From contig JAEWTW010000045.1 in NCBI GenBank assembly GCA_023397655.1, positions 7,643 to 71,642 on the forward strand: DNA of 64,000 nt. The letters are read 5' to 3'. The notes under the pieces are model-generated. The model saw only the letters and a list, made by a program, of their open reading frames with translations. It was not told the DNA's origin and did no database searches. Source of the stretch: Bacillota bacterium (lineage in GTDB: Bacteria; Bacillota; Clostridia; Christensenellales; SZUA-584). Positions 50,266-60,300 of the stretch are shown one piece after another. The translations under genes and the position numbers were made by a program. Positions within the stretch are counted from its first letter, which is position 1. Each line of letters starts with the position of its first letter.

Positions 50266-50718
50266 TCACGTAAACATGTCCACCAACAGACCGCGAATAT
50301 CGTCCACCATCTGCAGTATTCGGATGTTATCCTGCTGGTCCGCGAGTATCTCGCGCGTCAGCTCCTCCAGCTTCTGATTCACGCTGCGGATCACAAAATG
50401 CACCTTGTGCCGTCCTTTCAAATCGAAAGCTTCGGCTTTGTGCCCCGCAAAGGCATTGTTCGCCACCTCGTTCATCAGCTCACTGATCAGCGCGCGGTAC
50501 TCCATCACCGCTTTTATATCCGCTTTAGCTTTCAGCTTCTCGCCCTGTTTGCGGATCCTTTCCTGGAGGTCCTGTACATAGCGCTCATACTGCGACTCGC
50601 TTAAGGTGGTGAGCTGCCGCGCAAATGCCAGAACCTGCCCGTTGCCATCCGGCCGCTCCTTGGCTGCTGTGTAACCGCGGTTATCCGCTACGATATGGTT
50701 GATATCTTCAACCTTCAT
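50266..50718 (-). CDS. yaaR: YaaR family protein (DUF327)
   Basis: 150 aa, helical. YRALISELMNEVANNAF, GRHKVHFVIRSVNQKLEELT and the end DDIRGLLVDMFT match the YaaR family. The function is unknown. In this genome it sits after the flagellar chaperones fliS and fliT, suggesting a flagellar link. Confidence 0.9.
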   Translation of the reverse strand: MKVEDINHIVADNRGYTAAKERPDGNGQVLAFARQLTTLSESQYERYVQDLQERIRKQGEKLKAKADIKAVMEYRALISELMNEVANNAFAGHKAEAFDLKGRHKVHFVIRSVNQKLEELTREILADQQDNIRILQMVDDIRGLLVDMFT

Positions 50719-50757
50719 GCTTGCTGCTCCATATATTGTCTGATTAGTATTCGGACG

Positions 50758-51177
50758 CTACTTGTTCGCATCCACGAAATAGGCATCCTCATTGTTCATG
50801 GGGCGGGTATACCCCTCCACGCTTTTTTTAGTCTGGTTCAGCTGCCTGATTTGATCCCTGTACATCTGCAGCTTCTGCTTTGCCAGCGCGGTATTCTCTT
50901 CATCCTGCTTCAAGGTTTGAGCGACAATGGCTCGGATCTCCTTTTTGAGAGACGACACTTCAAGGTCCTCCCCTGGGCCGAAGGCCTGCTCCGCTCTTGT
51001 CAGCTTATCGATCTCTGCGATAAGCTTCTGGCGGACGTTGATCACCTCGGCGAAGGCTTCAATCCTGTCCTGCTGAAGCTCCGACCTGATATTGTCCGTC
51101 ATCAGCAGCATTTTCCCCAGCAGGTCCTTTTTCTGTATAAGTATCCGGGCCAGTTCCGTTTTTTCCTGTCCTGTCAT
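50758..51177 (-). CDS. FliT-like flagellar chaperone
   Basis: 139 aa, nearly all helical and charged (LARILIQKKDLLGKMLLMTDNI, KLIAEIDKLTRAEQAF). FliT and FlgN homologues have little sequence conservation; this call rests on size, helicity and position 3 bases after fliS and in the fliD operon. FliT would be the FliD chaperone. Confidence 0.7.
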   Translation of the reverse strand: MTGQEKTELARILIQKKDLLGKMLLMTDNIRSELQQDRIEAFAEVINVRQKLIAEIDKLTRAEQAFGPGEDLEVSSLKKEIRAIVAQTLKQDEENTALAKQKLQMYRDQIRQLNQTKKSVEGYTRPMNNEDAYFVDANK

Positions 51178-51180
51178 TTT

Positions 51181-51585
51181 TTATTCGCTTTCATACTCAA
51201 ATTGAGTAGCCGTTCTGTTTTCCTTCTGGATCTGTATCCAGCTCTCGCGTATGCCGGACATGATCTCCACAACCGAGTCGATCATTGACGCATCCTTTGA
51301 AGCGTTGATCCGCATAATCTGCCGGTTGACGAAGTCGTAGATCGCCATCAAATCCCGCGCAATGTTATACTGCAAGTCAAGTCCCATCATTAGCTCAATC
51401 ACAATATCCTGTGCTTTCTGCAGGTTGCTGTTTGCAGCTTCAAAATTCTTTTTCCCGATCGCCATCTGAGCAAGCCGCAGCTGCTTAATGCAGCCGGTAT
51501 ACAGCATCACCACCAGTTCCATTGGCGTGGCCATCATTACATCATGCTTTACATATTGTTGATAAGATTTTGCCATCACAGCCAT
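51181..51585 (-). CDS. fliS: Flagellin export chaperone FliS
   Basis: 134 aa. SYQQYVKHDVMMATPMELVVMLYTGCIKQLRLA is the FliS hallmark, followed by AQDIVIELMMGLDLQYNIARDLMAIYDFVNRQI. FliS binds the flagellin C-terminus and prevents premature polymerisation. It follows fliD by 32 bases. Confidence 0.97.
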   Translation of the reverse strand: MAVMAKSYQQYVKHDVMMATPMELVVMLYTGCIKQLRLAQMAIGKKNFEAANSNLQKAQDIVIELMMGLDLQYNIARDLMAIYDFVNRQIMRINASKDASMIDSVVEIMSGIRESWIQIQKENRTATQFEYESE

Positions 51586-51617
51586 TTAAATCGCACTCCT
51601 CGTCAAAATAAATCAAG

Positions 51618-53138
51618 TTAGCCTAACATCGACGACAGCCAGCTTGACTGGCTGTTCAAAGATGCCAGTGCCGACTCCATGGCAGAAAACCGCTTGTACA
51701 GTGTTGCTTCCTTGTCGGACAGCCTGTCCAGTAAAGTCGTTTCCATATCTTCAGAGTCGCTGATCTGCTTCTCCAACGATGCCAGAGTGTTGCTGGTGGA
51801 AGACGACGTATACTTCAGCAGCGCATCGGATATACGTACCACCAGTCCCGATTGGGCATAAGCCGTTTTGCTGTCGGTCGATGTGGACTTTGAAGTGAAT
51901 ATCTTCGTCACCGCATCCGGATTGTTCTGCAGCGCTGTCCGCAGCTTGCTTTCATTGATCGTAATCTTTCCGCCGTCCGAATACGCTCCCGTGGTGAGGC
52001 CGATGTCGGCAGCGCTCAGTCCAGATCCCTCCACCGCCGTGTAAAAAGCGCTTCTCATTGCTGAAAGCATTGAAGATATCGGGGCATCGTTTCTCAGTAT
52101 GCCGCTTTGCGCCTTATCTTCCCACAGGCTGATCTCGGACTCTTCCATTTCGTCCTTCTGCGCATCTGTGAGCGGTGAATAAGCTCTGTACGTTTTCTCC
52201 TCGATCTTGTCCTGAAATTTGGTAATCAGGCTGTTGTACGAGTTGATAAACGAAACAATTTTGTTCAGCGTGCTGTCCACATCCTGGATCACATTGAAGT
52301 TGATCTCCGAGTCTGACTTGGCATTAAGCGTATACGTGATGCCGTCTATGGTGAATGTGTTGGAAGATTTGACAACGTCCACCCCTTCGATCTTCAGCTT
52401 CGCATCCTGCCCTGTTACAGCTCCCGCCGCGATGCCAAACGCCGAATCCACAGCCGCCTCGCCTTCAACGGCAAACGCGTTCCCTTTTATGTTTGCGATC
52501 TCGACCTTGCTGCCGCTGCCCGTCGACTTGGACGCGATGGAGAAGCCTTTTGTCAGGCTGCTGTAACTCATCTTGACGCCTGCATCGGAAGAATTGATCG
52601 CACTCATCATATCAGCCAGCGTGGTTTCTTCCGTAAAAGTGAAAGTCTTGCCGTTGATGGAAAACGATATCTCGCCGTCTTCAAACTCGAGCGCATTCGT
52701 GAGCTCAAGGTCTGCTAGCGTGGTGCTCGTATTCATCGAATCGCCTGCAAAGGCGCCGGAACTCTTCACTGCTGCCGAAGTCGCCAGCTGGGTTATGCTG
52801 TTGATCGTCATATTTCCCGCGTTTGCCGATGAACCTGCGCTGACTGTCACAGCGGAGGTTGAGGTCAGCATAGCCACCGAGAACGCGTTGTAGGTGGACG
52901 GCGACATCATATTATTGCTTGAATTGAGCACGCTCATATTCGATTCCCGGAACGATTTGATCATTGTGTTGATCTCTCTGAGCGCATCCGCCTTCCATTC
53001 CAGCTTCGTCGTCGTCTGGTTCTGCTTGTCCACCTTGAGCTGCATCGATGTGAGCATGCTTTTCACAACAGATTCCGTGTCAATACCGGAAGAAAGCCCC
53101 GATATCCGAAGTGAACTCAGTGAACTTGTCGTCGCCAT
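51618..53138 (-). CDS. fliD: Flagellar filament cap protein FliD
   Basis: 506 aa. It starts with the FliD N-domain (LRISGLSSGIDTESVVKSMLTSMQLKVD) and ends with the FliD C-domain (LEKQISDSEDMETTLLDRLSDKEATLYKRFSAMESALASLNSQSSWL). The cap sits at the filament tip and folds flagellin. It heads the fliD-fliS-fliT-yaaR group. Confidence 0.96.
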   Translation of the reverse strand: MATTSSLSSLRISGLSSGIDTESVVKSMLTSMQLKVDKQNQTTTKLEWKADALREINTMIKSFRESNMSVLNSSNNMMSPSTYNAFSVAMLTSTSAVTVSAGSSANAGNMTINSITQLATSAAVKSSGAFAGDSMNTSTTLADLELTNALEFEDGEISFSINGKTFTFTEETTLADMMSAINSSDAGVKMSYSSLTKGFSIASKSTGSGSKVEIANIKGNAFAVEGEAAVDSAFGIAAGAVTGQDAKLKIEGVDVVKSSNTFTIDGITYTLNAKSDSEINFNVIQDVDSTLNKIVSFINSYNSLITKFQDKIEEKTYRAYSPLTDAQKDEMEESEISLWEDKAQSGILRNDAPISSMLSAMRSAFYTAVEGSGLSAADIGLTTGAYSDGGKITINESKLRTALQNNPDAVTKIFTSKSTSTDSKTAYAQSGLVVRISDALLKYTSSSTSNTLASLEKQISDSEDMETTLLDRLSDKEATLYKRFSAMESALASLNSQSSWLSSMLG

Positions 53139-53222
53139 GTCTTGCCTCCTTTATCACTGAAGCACCCTTTACAGCCTGGCCATGGCTGCTGCCTGTGCTT
53201 GTGACCGTTTCATCTTGGCATT

Positions 53223-53230
53223 CTATCGGC
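53223..53230 (-). promoter_or_regulatory. Sigma-D-like -10 element upstream of fliD
   Basis: GCCGATAG on the minus strand (53230-53223), 85 bases before fliD. The best -35 (TAAC) is 17 bases away instead of 15, so this is weak. In B. subtilis fliD is SigD-controlled. Confidence 0.3.
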
Positions 53231-53268
53231 TGCCATATGCCGCTCCCGTTACTTACCGCTTATATATA

Positions 53269-53574
53269 TCAACGTTTTTGGGCCATCCCAAACCGCTGAC
53301 TGTATTTTTCGTCCATACTGCTGACAAATACGAGCACCTCAGCCACCACTTTGTACAGCTCCTCGGGAATCTCGTCGCCTGTGCTGAGCTTTTGCAGCAT
53401 ATTCGACAGCTTGTCATCCCGCATGACGTGGATGTTGTTCTCCCTGGCGGTCTCCACCATACGGTCGGCGAGATGCCCTGTGCCCAGCGCCACCACATAG
53501 GGCGCATCCGCCGTTTGCGGATCATACCTCAGTGCCGCTGCCTGCCTTTTTTCCGGCCTTTCGTCGTCTTTCAT
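53269..53574 (-). CDS. ylqH: FlhB C-terminal-domain homologue (YlqH/FhlB type)
   Basis: 101 aa. AAALRYDPQTADAPYVVALGTGHLADRMVETARENNI and PEELYKVVAEVLVFV match the cytoplasmic end of FlhB after the NPTH site (compare PEDLYKAVAEVLAYV in this window's own FlhB). No membrane segments. In B. subtilis YlqH can partly replace the FlhB C-terminus. It overlaps ylqG by 4 bases. Confidence 0.92.
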   Translation of the reverse strand: MKDDERPEKRQAAALRYDPQTADAPYVVALGTGHLADRMVETARENNIHVMRDDKLSNMLQKLSTGDEIPEELYKVVAEVLVFVSSMDEKYSQRFGMAQKR

Positions 53575-55193
53575 ATCCTTATATCCAGACTTCCCGTATC
53601 GGGGACTGCCTCATCGGACAGCGCCTCCTCAGCGTTCAGCACCGTTGTCCTCGCCGTCAGCTCCCTCACGTTGACCTCGGTCAGCCGGTATCCCGCCTGC
53701 TCGATCAGAGGCTCAAGCGCCCTGGCTGCTTCATTAAACGCATCCGTCAGCTCCGCGTTCTCCAGCCGGAATTCCAAGCCCACGCTGTGCCCGGCTGCCC
53801 GGATCATCGCCTCCACTCGCCCCAGATGCTGCGTATCCAGCCCCAGCAGCACCGCAAAGGTTTCCGGGTCCGTCTCCTTCTTCCTTCTCCTCTGCCTGAA
53901 CACATACAGCTCCGCCGTGTTCTGCTCTTTGCTCATGCCCGTCAGCGGTATATGATAGCAGTCGAACCTTTTCAACTCGGACATCAGCGAGAACTGCCTG
54001 TCCAGGCTTTCCGCGTGGCGCGCCAGCGTGTTCCTGTCATTATTATCGGTTGACTGTAAGGAAATCTTTAGTTCTTTAATCTGCGCAGGCAGCTCCTCGG
54101 CCGCCTTCTTCAGCTGGGCAGGCAGCGTTTTTCTGCTCCTGATATCCACAACGAATGCGGCCAGCCGCTCGGCTAATACTGCAGGCTCCCACACTTCAAT
54201 TGGCAGCTTCGCGCCGTCAACCTGGTCACTCGTTGCCGAAACAGACTGCTGCACCGCCTGGGCGGCACTGCCTGCTGCTGCTGTGCCAATGGCCGCCGCA
54301 GGCGCCTGTTGCCCTGCCGTGTCTGCCGGCATACCGGTCATAGTATCGGCCGGTTGAGCCGCCGGGTTTTCTGCCGGTGCTTGCACCGCCACTGCTTCCG
54401 GTGGGGCGGGTAATGCCGCAGCCTGCGGTGCGGCAGCAACAGTCTTTTGAACTTCCGTCTGCTGAACCGATGCCGCGCCGACAGCAGCGCTGTCCAATGC
54501 CGGGGGCTGTTCAATAGATTCTATGTCCAGAGCTGCCGGATTCGTGACCGGCTGCGCTTGCGCCGCTACGGGTGCCACCGCTGTCACGACAGGCACATCC
54601 GCTGCTGCAGCGGGCGTCGCCGCCATTTCGAATGCGCCCCTCTGCCCCAAAGATGCCGATCTGTTTGCCAAAACCGTTCCGGCGCGGGCTGCTTCTCCCT
54701 GCATGGCCTGCAGTACCTGATCCGTCTTCAGCTCCCCTTTTACCAGTTTTGCCAGTGTATCAATGTTCTCAGGCGTATCCGTCAAACCGTTGCTTGCCAT
54801 GAATCCCGCCATCTTCGGGTCCAGACCGGGTTTTCTTTTTAACATTGCCAGCATGCCGTACAGCATCTGCGCGCGCACGCTCTGCACAGCTGTATTAGAA
54901 GGCGTTTCCGGAGCCCCGCTGTTACTCGCCTGCCCGGGTGACACATCCACCACACGCAATACATATCGGCTGCCATGAGCTTCGTCCACCACCGTCTCCA
55001 CATGATCACCCGCATTCAGCCAAAGGTCTCCCAGCAGACGGGCCGTCAGCAGTGTACCCTGTGCGCTTTTAAGAAGCGCCGTCTCGCCCCTCACTTCCAG
55101 CACTTCGGACACGAAGAACTCACCCTGCTTTAAAAGCTGGGGCTGCTGTTTTTCCGGAATATTCTTAATCGACTGTACGTTTTCGACCTTCAT
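53571..55193 (-). CDS. YlqG-like protein, FliK-related
   Basis: 540 aa from the ATG at 55193 (GGGAG 6 bases upstream). A small N-terminal beta domain (about residues 10-90) is followed by a long Ala/Pro/Gln/Val-rich linker (about 180-330) and a C-terminal domain (about 345-540) with ELYVFRQRRRKKETDPETFAVLLGLDTQHLGRVEA. The plan resembles hook-length proteins, and the pairing with a YlqH gene matches ylqG-ylqH of B. subtilis. Function is not established. A divergent sigma-D-like promoter region lies upstream. Confidence 0.78.
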   Translation of the reverse strand: MKVENVQSIKNIPEKQQPQLLKQGEFFVSEVLEVRGETALLKSAQGTLLTARLLGDLWLNAGDHVETVVDEAHGSRYVLRVVDVSPGQASNSGAPETPSNTAVQSVRAQMLYGMLAMLKRKPGLDPKMAGFMASNGLTDTPENIDTLAKLVKGELKTDQVLQAMQGEAARAGTVLANRSASLGQRGAFEMAATPAAAADVPVVTAVAPVAAQAQPVTNPAALDIESIEQPPALDSAAVGAASVQQTEVQKTVAAAPQAAALPAPPEAVAVQAPAENPAAQPADTMTGMPADTAGQQAPAAAIGTAAAGSAAQAVQQSVSATSDQVDGAKLPIEVWEPAVLAERLAAFVVDIRSRKTLPAQLKKAAEELPAQIKELKISLQSTDNNDRNTLARHAESLDRQFSLMSELKRFDCYHIPLTGMSKEQNTAELYVFRQRRRKKETDPETFAVLLGLDTQHLGRVEAMIRAAGHSVGLEFRLENAELTDAFNEAARALEPLIEQAGYRLTEVNVRELTARTTVLNAEEALSDEAVPDTGSLDIRI

Positions 55194-55248
55194 TGTATAC
55201 TCCCGTTGCAGCCAAATCGCTTCGTTCGAATAACCGCTGTTAAAATAT

Positions 55249-55274
55249 TTATCGGAATTAATTGAAAATGTTAA
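55249..55274 (-). promoter_or_regulatory. Sigma-D-like promoter for ylqG
   Basis: On the minus strand TTAA (55274-55271) is followed after 14 bases by TCCGATAA (55256-55249). The -10 matches 7 of 8 positions; the -35 and spacing are imperfect. The -35 overlaps that of the divergent cheY promoter. Confidence 0.4.
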
Positions 55275-55298
55275 TAGTCCCGAAGAAAAATACGATAT
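55272..55298 (+). promoter_or_regulatory. Sigma-D-like promoter for cheY
   Basis: TAAT (55272-55275), exactly 15 bases, then TACGATAT (55291-55298). Nine of 12 consensus positions match with ideal spacing. Confidence 0.5.
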
Positions 55299-55415
55299 AA
55301 ATTTTAGCAATTAATTTTGTATATGTCCGAACGGTGCTGTTGCTTCGCGCTTTTATGCAATAGAATCGCGTTTCGGTCGGATGCGATATGGAACAACTCA
55401 GCAGGGAGGTTGACA

Positions 55416-55772
55416 ATGAAAAGGGTGTTGATTGTGGATGATGCGGCATTTATGCGGGTGTCCATCAAAAACATGCTCAGTAAAAACGGCTACGAAGTAG
55501 CGGGCGAAGCCGAGAACGGCAAGGTCGCGATCCAAAAGTATCAGGAACTGAATCCGGACGTTGTGACAATGGATATTACAATGCCGGAGATGGATGGTCT
55601 GGACAGCCTGAAGGCGATACTGGCCATTCAGCCTGATGCACACGTGGTCATGATATCGGCTATGGGGCAGGAAAGCATGGTACGCGAAGCGGTGCTGTCC
55701 GGCGCGAAAGGCTTTATCGTTAAGCCTTTTAAGGAGGACGTGCTGGTGTCCGCGCTGTCCAGCCTGCCGTAA
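55416..55772 (+). CDS. cheY: Chemotaxis response regulator CheY
   Basis: 118 aa from the ATG at 55416, with GGGAGG 6 bases upstream. The receiver-domain residues are all present: acidic pair in VDDAAFMR (Asp9-Asp10), phospho-acceptor Asp in VTMDITMPEMDGL, Thr/Ser switch in MISAMGQ and Lys in IVKPFKEDVL. There is no output domain. CheY-P binds FliM to change rotation. It stands apart from other che genes, none of which is in the window. Confidence 0.95.
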   Translation: MKRVLIVDDAAFMRVSIKNMLSKNGYEVAGEAENGKVAIQKYQELNPDVVTMDITMPEMDGLDSLKAILAIQPDAHVVMISAMGQESMVREAVLSGAKGFIVKPFKEDVLVSALSSLP

Positions 55773-55800
55773 AACACGGTGAATGTCCAAAAACTTATTA

Positions 55801-55830
55801 AACAAAACAAGGGAATGCGACGGCATTCCC
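55801..55830 (-). terminator. Terminator between cheY and ybjQ
   Basis: Perfect 8-bp stem GGGAATGC/GCATTCCC with a GACG loop (55811-55830). On the minus strand it is followed by TTGTTTTGTT; on the plus strand no T run follows. It may end transcripts from both convergent genes. A second hairpin (55870-55891) overlaps the ybjQ stop codon. Confidence 0.65.
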
Positions 55831-55889
55831 TGTAAAGACCTGCGACGGCACATACAGTCGGCACAGGGCAGGCGGCCATAAAAAGCCGC

Positions 55890-56198
55890 CTATTTGTATT
55901 TGACGGCAGTACCGTATGCCGTGACCTCCGCGGCGCCCTGCATAACGGAACTGGACGAATACCGTACGCACACAATCGCGTCCGCACCCAGCACCTGCGC
56001 CTGCCCGATCATGCGCTGCGTCGCGATCTCACGGGATTCCTCCATCATCTCGGTGTAGCCCTTGAGCTCTCCCCCCACCAGCGTTTTAAAGCCCGCCATC
56101 ATGTCCTTGCCGAGATGCTTGCTCTGTATCATTGAGCCGCGCACCAGTCCCAGCGTCTCAAACGGCTTACCCGGATCCTCAATTGTCATGATGATCAT
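55890..56198 (-). CDS. YbjQ/UPF0145 family protein
   Basis: 102 aa starting at the ATG at 56198, which has GGAGG 9 bases upstream; an ATG two codons earlier is too close to it. VRGSMIQSKHLGKDMMAGFKTLVGGELKGYTEMMEESREIA and LGADAIVCVRYSSS are family hallmarks. The proteins form pentamers and are described as putative heavy-metal binders; the function is unknown. Confidence 0.9.
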   Translation of the reverse strand: MIIMTIEDPGKPFETLGLVRGSMIQSKHLGKDMMAGFKTLVGGELKGYTEMMEESREIATQRMIGQAQVLGADAIVCVRYSSSSVMQGAAEVTAYGTAVKYK

Positions 56199-56327
56199 CG
56201 TCATTGCCCTCCAAGTATTATTATAATGATTATTTTATCACAAAGCCCCTGTTTATCAAAGCTGGAAAAATGGATATCAGTATGTGTATAATAGGTACAC
56301 GTAATCCATCAGTAAAGGAGCGCGCCC

Positions 56328-57308
56328 ATGTGCAATATTTTTAAAGGTAACCCCCAGCTGAAGACGGAAAGGCTCATCCTCAGAAAGCTGGTTATGGCTG
56401 ATGCGCCCGACGTGTTCGCCTATGCATCGGACCCCGAGGTGCCGCAATACATGACGTGGGACGCTCACCGCTCCATTGAAGACTCGGAAGCATTTATCCG
56501 CTTCACTCAAGAGCGTTACGAAGGCGGCAAAGCAGGCGAATGGGGCATCGTGCATCAAGCCGTGGGCAAGCTCATCGGTACCATCGGATTCGTTTGGTGT
56601 GACAGCAAGAACAAGCGCGCTGAGATCGGCTATGTGCTCGCTAAGCCTTACTGGGGTCAGGGCTTTATGCCCGAGGCTGCCGCTAAAATTCTGGAGTTTG
56701 CATTCACCGATATGGGTCTGAACCATGTGGAGTGCTGCCACTTTTTGCCCAATGAAAAATCCGGACGGGTGATGCAAAAGCTGGGCATGAAATACGAGGG
56801 GATTGCACGGCAGCGCATCTTGGCCAAAGGGTGCTATTGGGACGCTAAACAATATTCCATATTAAAGGAAGACTGGAGCAAGCGACTGTCAGCCGCAGAC
56901 AGCAAGGACGGCTTATTGATCAGCAACGATCCGGCTTTGCTTGATTTCGAACGGATCTGCGGGATGTTGGCCGCAAGCTATTGGGCAAACGACAGGAGCA
57001 GGCAAGCGATCGAATGTACCATCCGCAACTCTTTATGCTGGGGCGCATATATGGACGGCCATCAGGTGGGCTTTGCCCGCGCGGTGACGGACTGCACCAC
57101 CATCTATTGGCTGGCCGACGTCATCGTCGACGAAAAGTATCGGGGTCAGGGCGTTGGCAAAAAGCTTGTTGATGCTGTTGTCAACTCAACAGAACTGAAG
57201 CCGCTGCGCGGCATACTGGGTACGCGGGATGCCCATGGCCTGTATGAGCAATATGGTTTCAAACGAAGCGCTGACCGGTTTATGTGCCGGGATGCTCAAA
57301 GCTTGTAA
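56328..57308 (+). CDS. Tandem GNAT acetyltransferase (RimJ/RimL-type plus second GNAT)
   Basis: 326 aa. Residues 8-180 form a RimJ/RimL-type N-acetyltransferase (LKTERLILRKLVMADAPDVFAYASDPEV, AEIGYVLAKPYWGQGFMPEAA with the acetyl-CoA loop, MQKLGMKYEG). Residues about 195-326 form a second, YjgM/Aat-like GNAT (DVIVDEKYRGQGVGKKLVD, GLYEQYGFKR). GGAG lies before the ATG. Substrates are unknown. Fusion of two GNAT domains of different subtypes is uncommon. Confidence 0.9.
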   Translation: MCNIFKGNPQLKTERLILRKLVMADAPDVFAYASDPEVPQYMTWDAHRSIEDSEAFIRFTQERYEGGKAGEWGIVHQAVGKLIGTIGFVWCDSKNKRAEIGYVLAKPYWGQGFMPEAAAKILEFAFTDMGLNHVECCHFLPNEKSGRVMQKLGMKYEGIARQRILAKGCYWDAKQYSILKEDWSKRLSAADSKDGLLISNDPALLDFERICGMLAASYWANDRSRQAIECTIRNSLCWGAYMDGHQVGFARAVTDCTTIYWLADVIVDEKYRGQGVGKKLVDAVVNSTELKPLRGILGTRDAHGLYEQYGFKRSADRFMCRDAQSL

Positions 57309-57316
57309 TAGCGGGT

Positions 57317-60300
57317 TTACAGCCGCACCGCCTGCCCCGCCGTAAGGTAATATATCCACTTTTCCGCCACAGGCCGCTGTGTGATATCCGTGAGCGCCCG
57401 CGCGTACAGATTCAGCTGAATCGCGTACTTCTTCGCCACGTCCGGCGCATCCTGTGCGCTCACCCTATCGGTCTTGTAATCGACGATCACCCACTGCCCA
57501 TCCTCTATGAAGCACATATCGATGATGCCCTGCACGATCACCGGCTCGTCCGAATCCCCGAGGTTCAGCGCCCGCGCGCTCATTTTCAGGCAGAACGGCT
57601 GCTCGAACAGACAGCGGGAGGACGCCCGCGCTCTTGCCGCGAGATCGCTGCTCAGAAAACCGGCGACAGCTGCCGCATCCACGTATTTCGCCAGCTCTGC
57701 GTCTATTCTGCCCTCCGCTGACAGCCACTTTACTTCCGCTGCCACCTGGTCCGGTGTCTTTGCCTCAAGGCCGATCACTTCCAGCGCGCGGTGCATCAGC
57801 GTACCGCGCTCCGCTGCCGTGATGCCGTCGTCCTCGGAAGGGAAGCGCTGCGGCAGTACGGCCACCGGCTGCTCCTCCCGCCGTTTCAACGCCGATACGC
57901 TCACCTTGGAGGGCACACCGATATCGTTGCCGTGTATATACGTCTCAAACACTTCCGCCGGTTCGACCTCCACCGCCGCGTCCAGCAGCGCATTCAGCCG
58001 CTGCGACGAATCCGTTTGCGCCGCCCAGCCCTCGCCGCACGGCATGATGCGCACGGCTTCCTCAAAAGCCTCACCATTGTTCGCGCACGCCAAACGCACC
58101 GCGGGCATCAGCAGATCGAAGTAGCTCTGCGCACTCATCTGCCAGCCCTCCGCCTTGTCCTCCAGCCAGCCGTCCTTGAGCGCGCTGCCTGCACCCAACA
58201 GCACCAGCCGCTTGATCGCGCGTGTCATGCCCACATACAGCAGGCGCACCGTCTCGGATAACTTCTCGCGCTTCATGCTGCGTGCCACCGCCGTGCTGTT
58301 CAACGTCGGTTTCTTGATATGCGCTTCTTCGTCCACATCGTTGAGACCGATACCCAGCTCCCGCCCCACCAGCACCATGCCGCGGGCGTCGCGCTGGTCG
58401 ATATTCTTGTGCAGGCCGCACAGTATCACCACGGGGAACTCAAGGCCCTTGGAGCGGTGTATCGTCGTCAGGTACACGCCGTCCGCCGTCTTGGGGTCGG
58501 GCTGCGCCTCGCGACCCGCGCGCATCCTGTCCGCCATGTCCAGCACTTCCTTCAGGGATCGCGGTATAGCCGCCGTGACTTGCCCGATAAAGTCGCCGAT
58601 CATTCCATCGGTACCGCTACCGCCCGGCGATGTCAATGCGTATTCGCGGAACTTTGCCTCCTGCCGCACGCGCATCAGGAAATCCGGCAGCTTCATACAC
58701 GCTGCCATACGGCGAAAACGCTGCACATCAGCCCAGAACCGAGCCAGCTTTTGCCCTGTCTCGTCGTCTTCTGCATACGCCAGTGCGCCTTGTGCAAACG
58801 TCACACCCGCGGGCGCAGCCATACGTATGCGCCCGAAATCGACCTCGGTCAGCCCGTAATACGGGTACCGCAGCGCGGAGAGCAGCGGCACGTCCGCCGT
58901 GGGGCTCTCGATTACAGACAGCAGGTTGATGAACACCATCAACTCGCTGTAGGCCGGGTTTCCCGCGGGACCGCCCGTCACCGGTATGCGCCGCTCACGC
59001 AGCGCCTGTGCCAGCTGCTGCCCCGTGCCGGAAAGTTCGGGCCGCAGCACCGCAATGTCGCCGTAGGCGAAGCCCTCGTTCACGAAGCCGCCTATCAGCT
59101 CCGCCAGCTGCGCGGCTTCCGCCTCAAGACTGCCCAGCGTGTCCTCACCGTCCGCGCTCTCTCGCCCCGCCAGCACAATATCCACGCGTCCATCACCCGT
59201 CGAGCCTGCCGCCAGACGCTGCCCGCCGGTATAGGCCACGCCGCCCGCGTCCTCCGTCATCATATGCCCCATCACGCCATTGATGAAGTCGATGACAGCG
59301 GGTGTGCTGCGGTAGTTGGTGTTCATCTCCACCAGCCCGCTGCCGGACAGCTCGCGGCAGCGCCGCATCAGCAGCTCCGGATTGGATTCGCGGAATGTAT
59401 AGATGCACTGCTTCACGTCACCCACGAGGAAGTCGTTATTTCCTCTTTGCAGCGCCGATATGATCGCATGCTGCGCCTCGTTGATATCCTGATACTCATC
59501 CACAAACACGTGCGCATATTTATCGCGATAACGCGCTGCGATGTCCTCCGACTGCAGCACCCGAAACGCAAAGTGCATCGTGTCGTCGTGATCCAGCAGG
59601 TTCTTGGCGCGCTTCAGCTTGGCGTAACGGGACATGAACGACCGCGTGAGGTCGATGAAGAACCGCCCATCGTCCGCCACCCGGCAGAGCTCCGCCGACA
59701 TTTTGGCGGCAAAGCCGCCCTCCCAACGCCGCACCGTTTCCAGACATTTGTTTGCGGCGTTGGTGTGCTTCTTGCTGCCCTGATTGGGTGCGCCCTTCGC
59801 CGGAGAGGTAATCGGCTCGAATACGGGCAGATACGCTTCGTCCTTCGTCATCGCGTCCACGGTCTGCATCAGCACCCGCCGTTCCGCATCGCTTGTCAAC
59901 GCCTCCGCCTCATAACCGCTCTCCCGCCACAGCTCCGTACGCTGCGCCAGATGCGCCGACGCCTTTCGCACGTCTTCCCGTACCATGGCCCGGTATTCCT
60001 CAAACAGCGCGTCAATGAACGTACCCCCGTCGTAGTGCGAGCGCGACCGTTCCAGCCACTCCTGTGGGTCCTTCAAGCTGATAGCACGGTTATATATCTT
60101 GGTCACAATGGACCGCAGCGTCTCCATGTCGCCGCGACCCGCGTATTTGAGCACGATGTGCCGCTGATTGCTGTCCGCCAGCGCCTGCTCAATCGCATCG
60201 TCCAGTGCGGTCTGTTTGAGGTGAACGGTCTGCGCCTCGTCCGCGATAGCAAATACAGGCGACACGCCCGCCTGTGCAAAATTGTCGCGTATCAGTCGCC

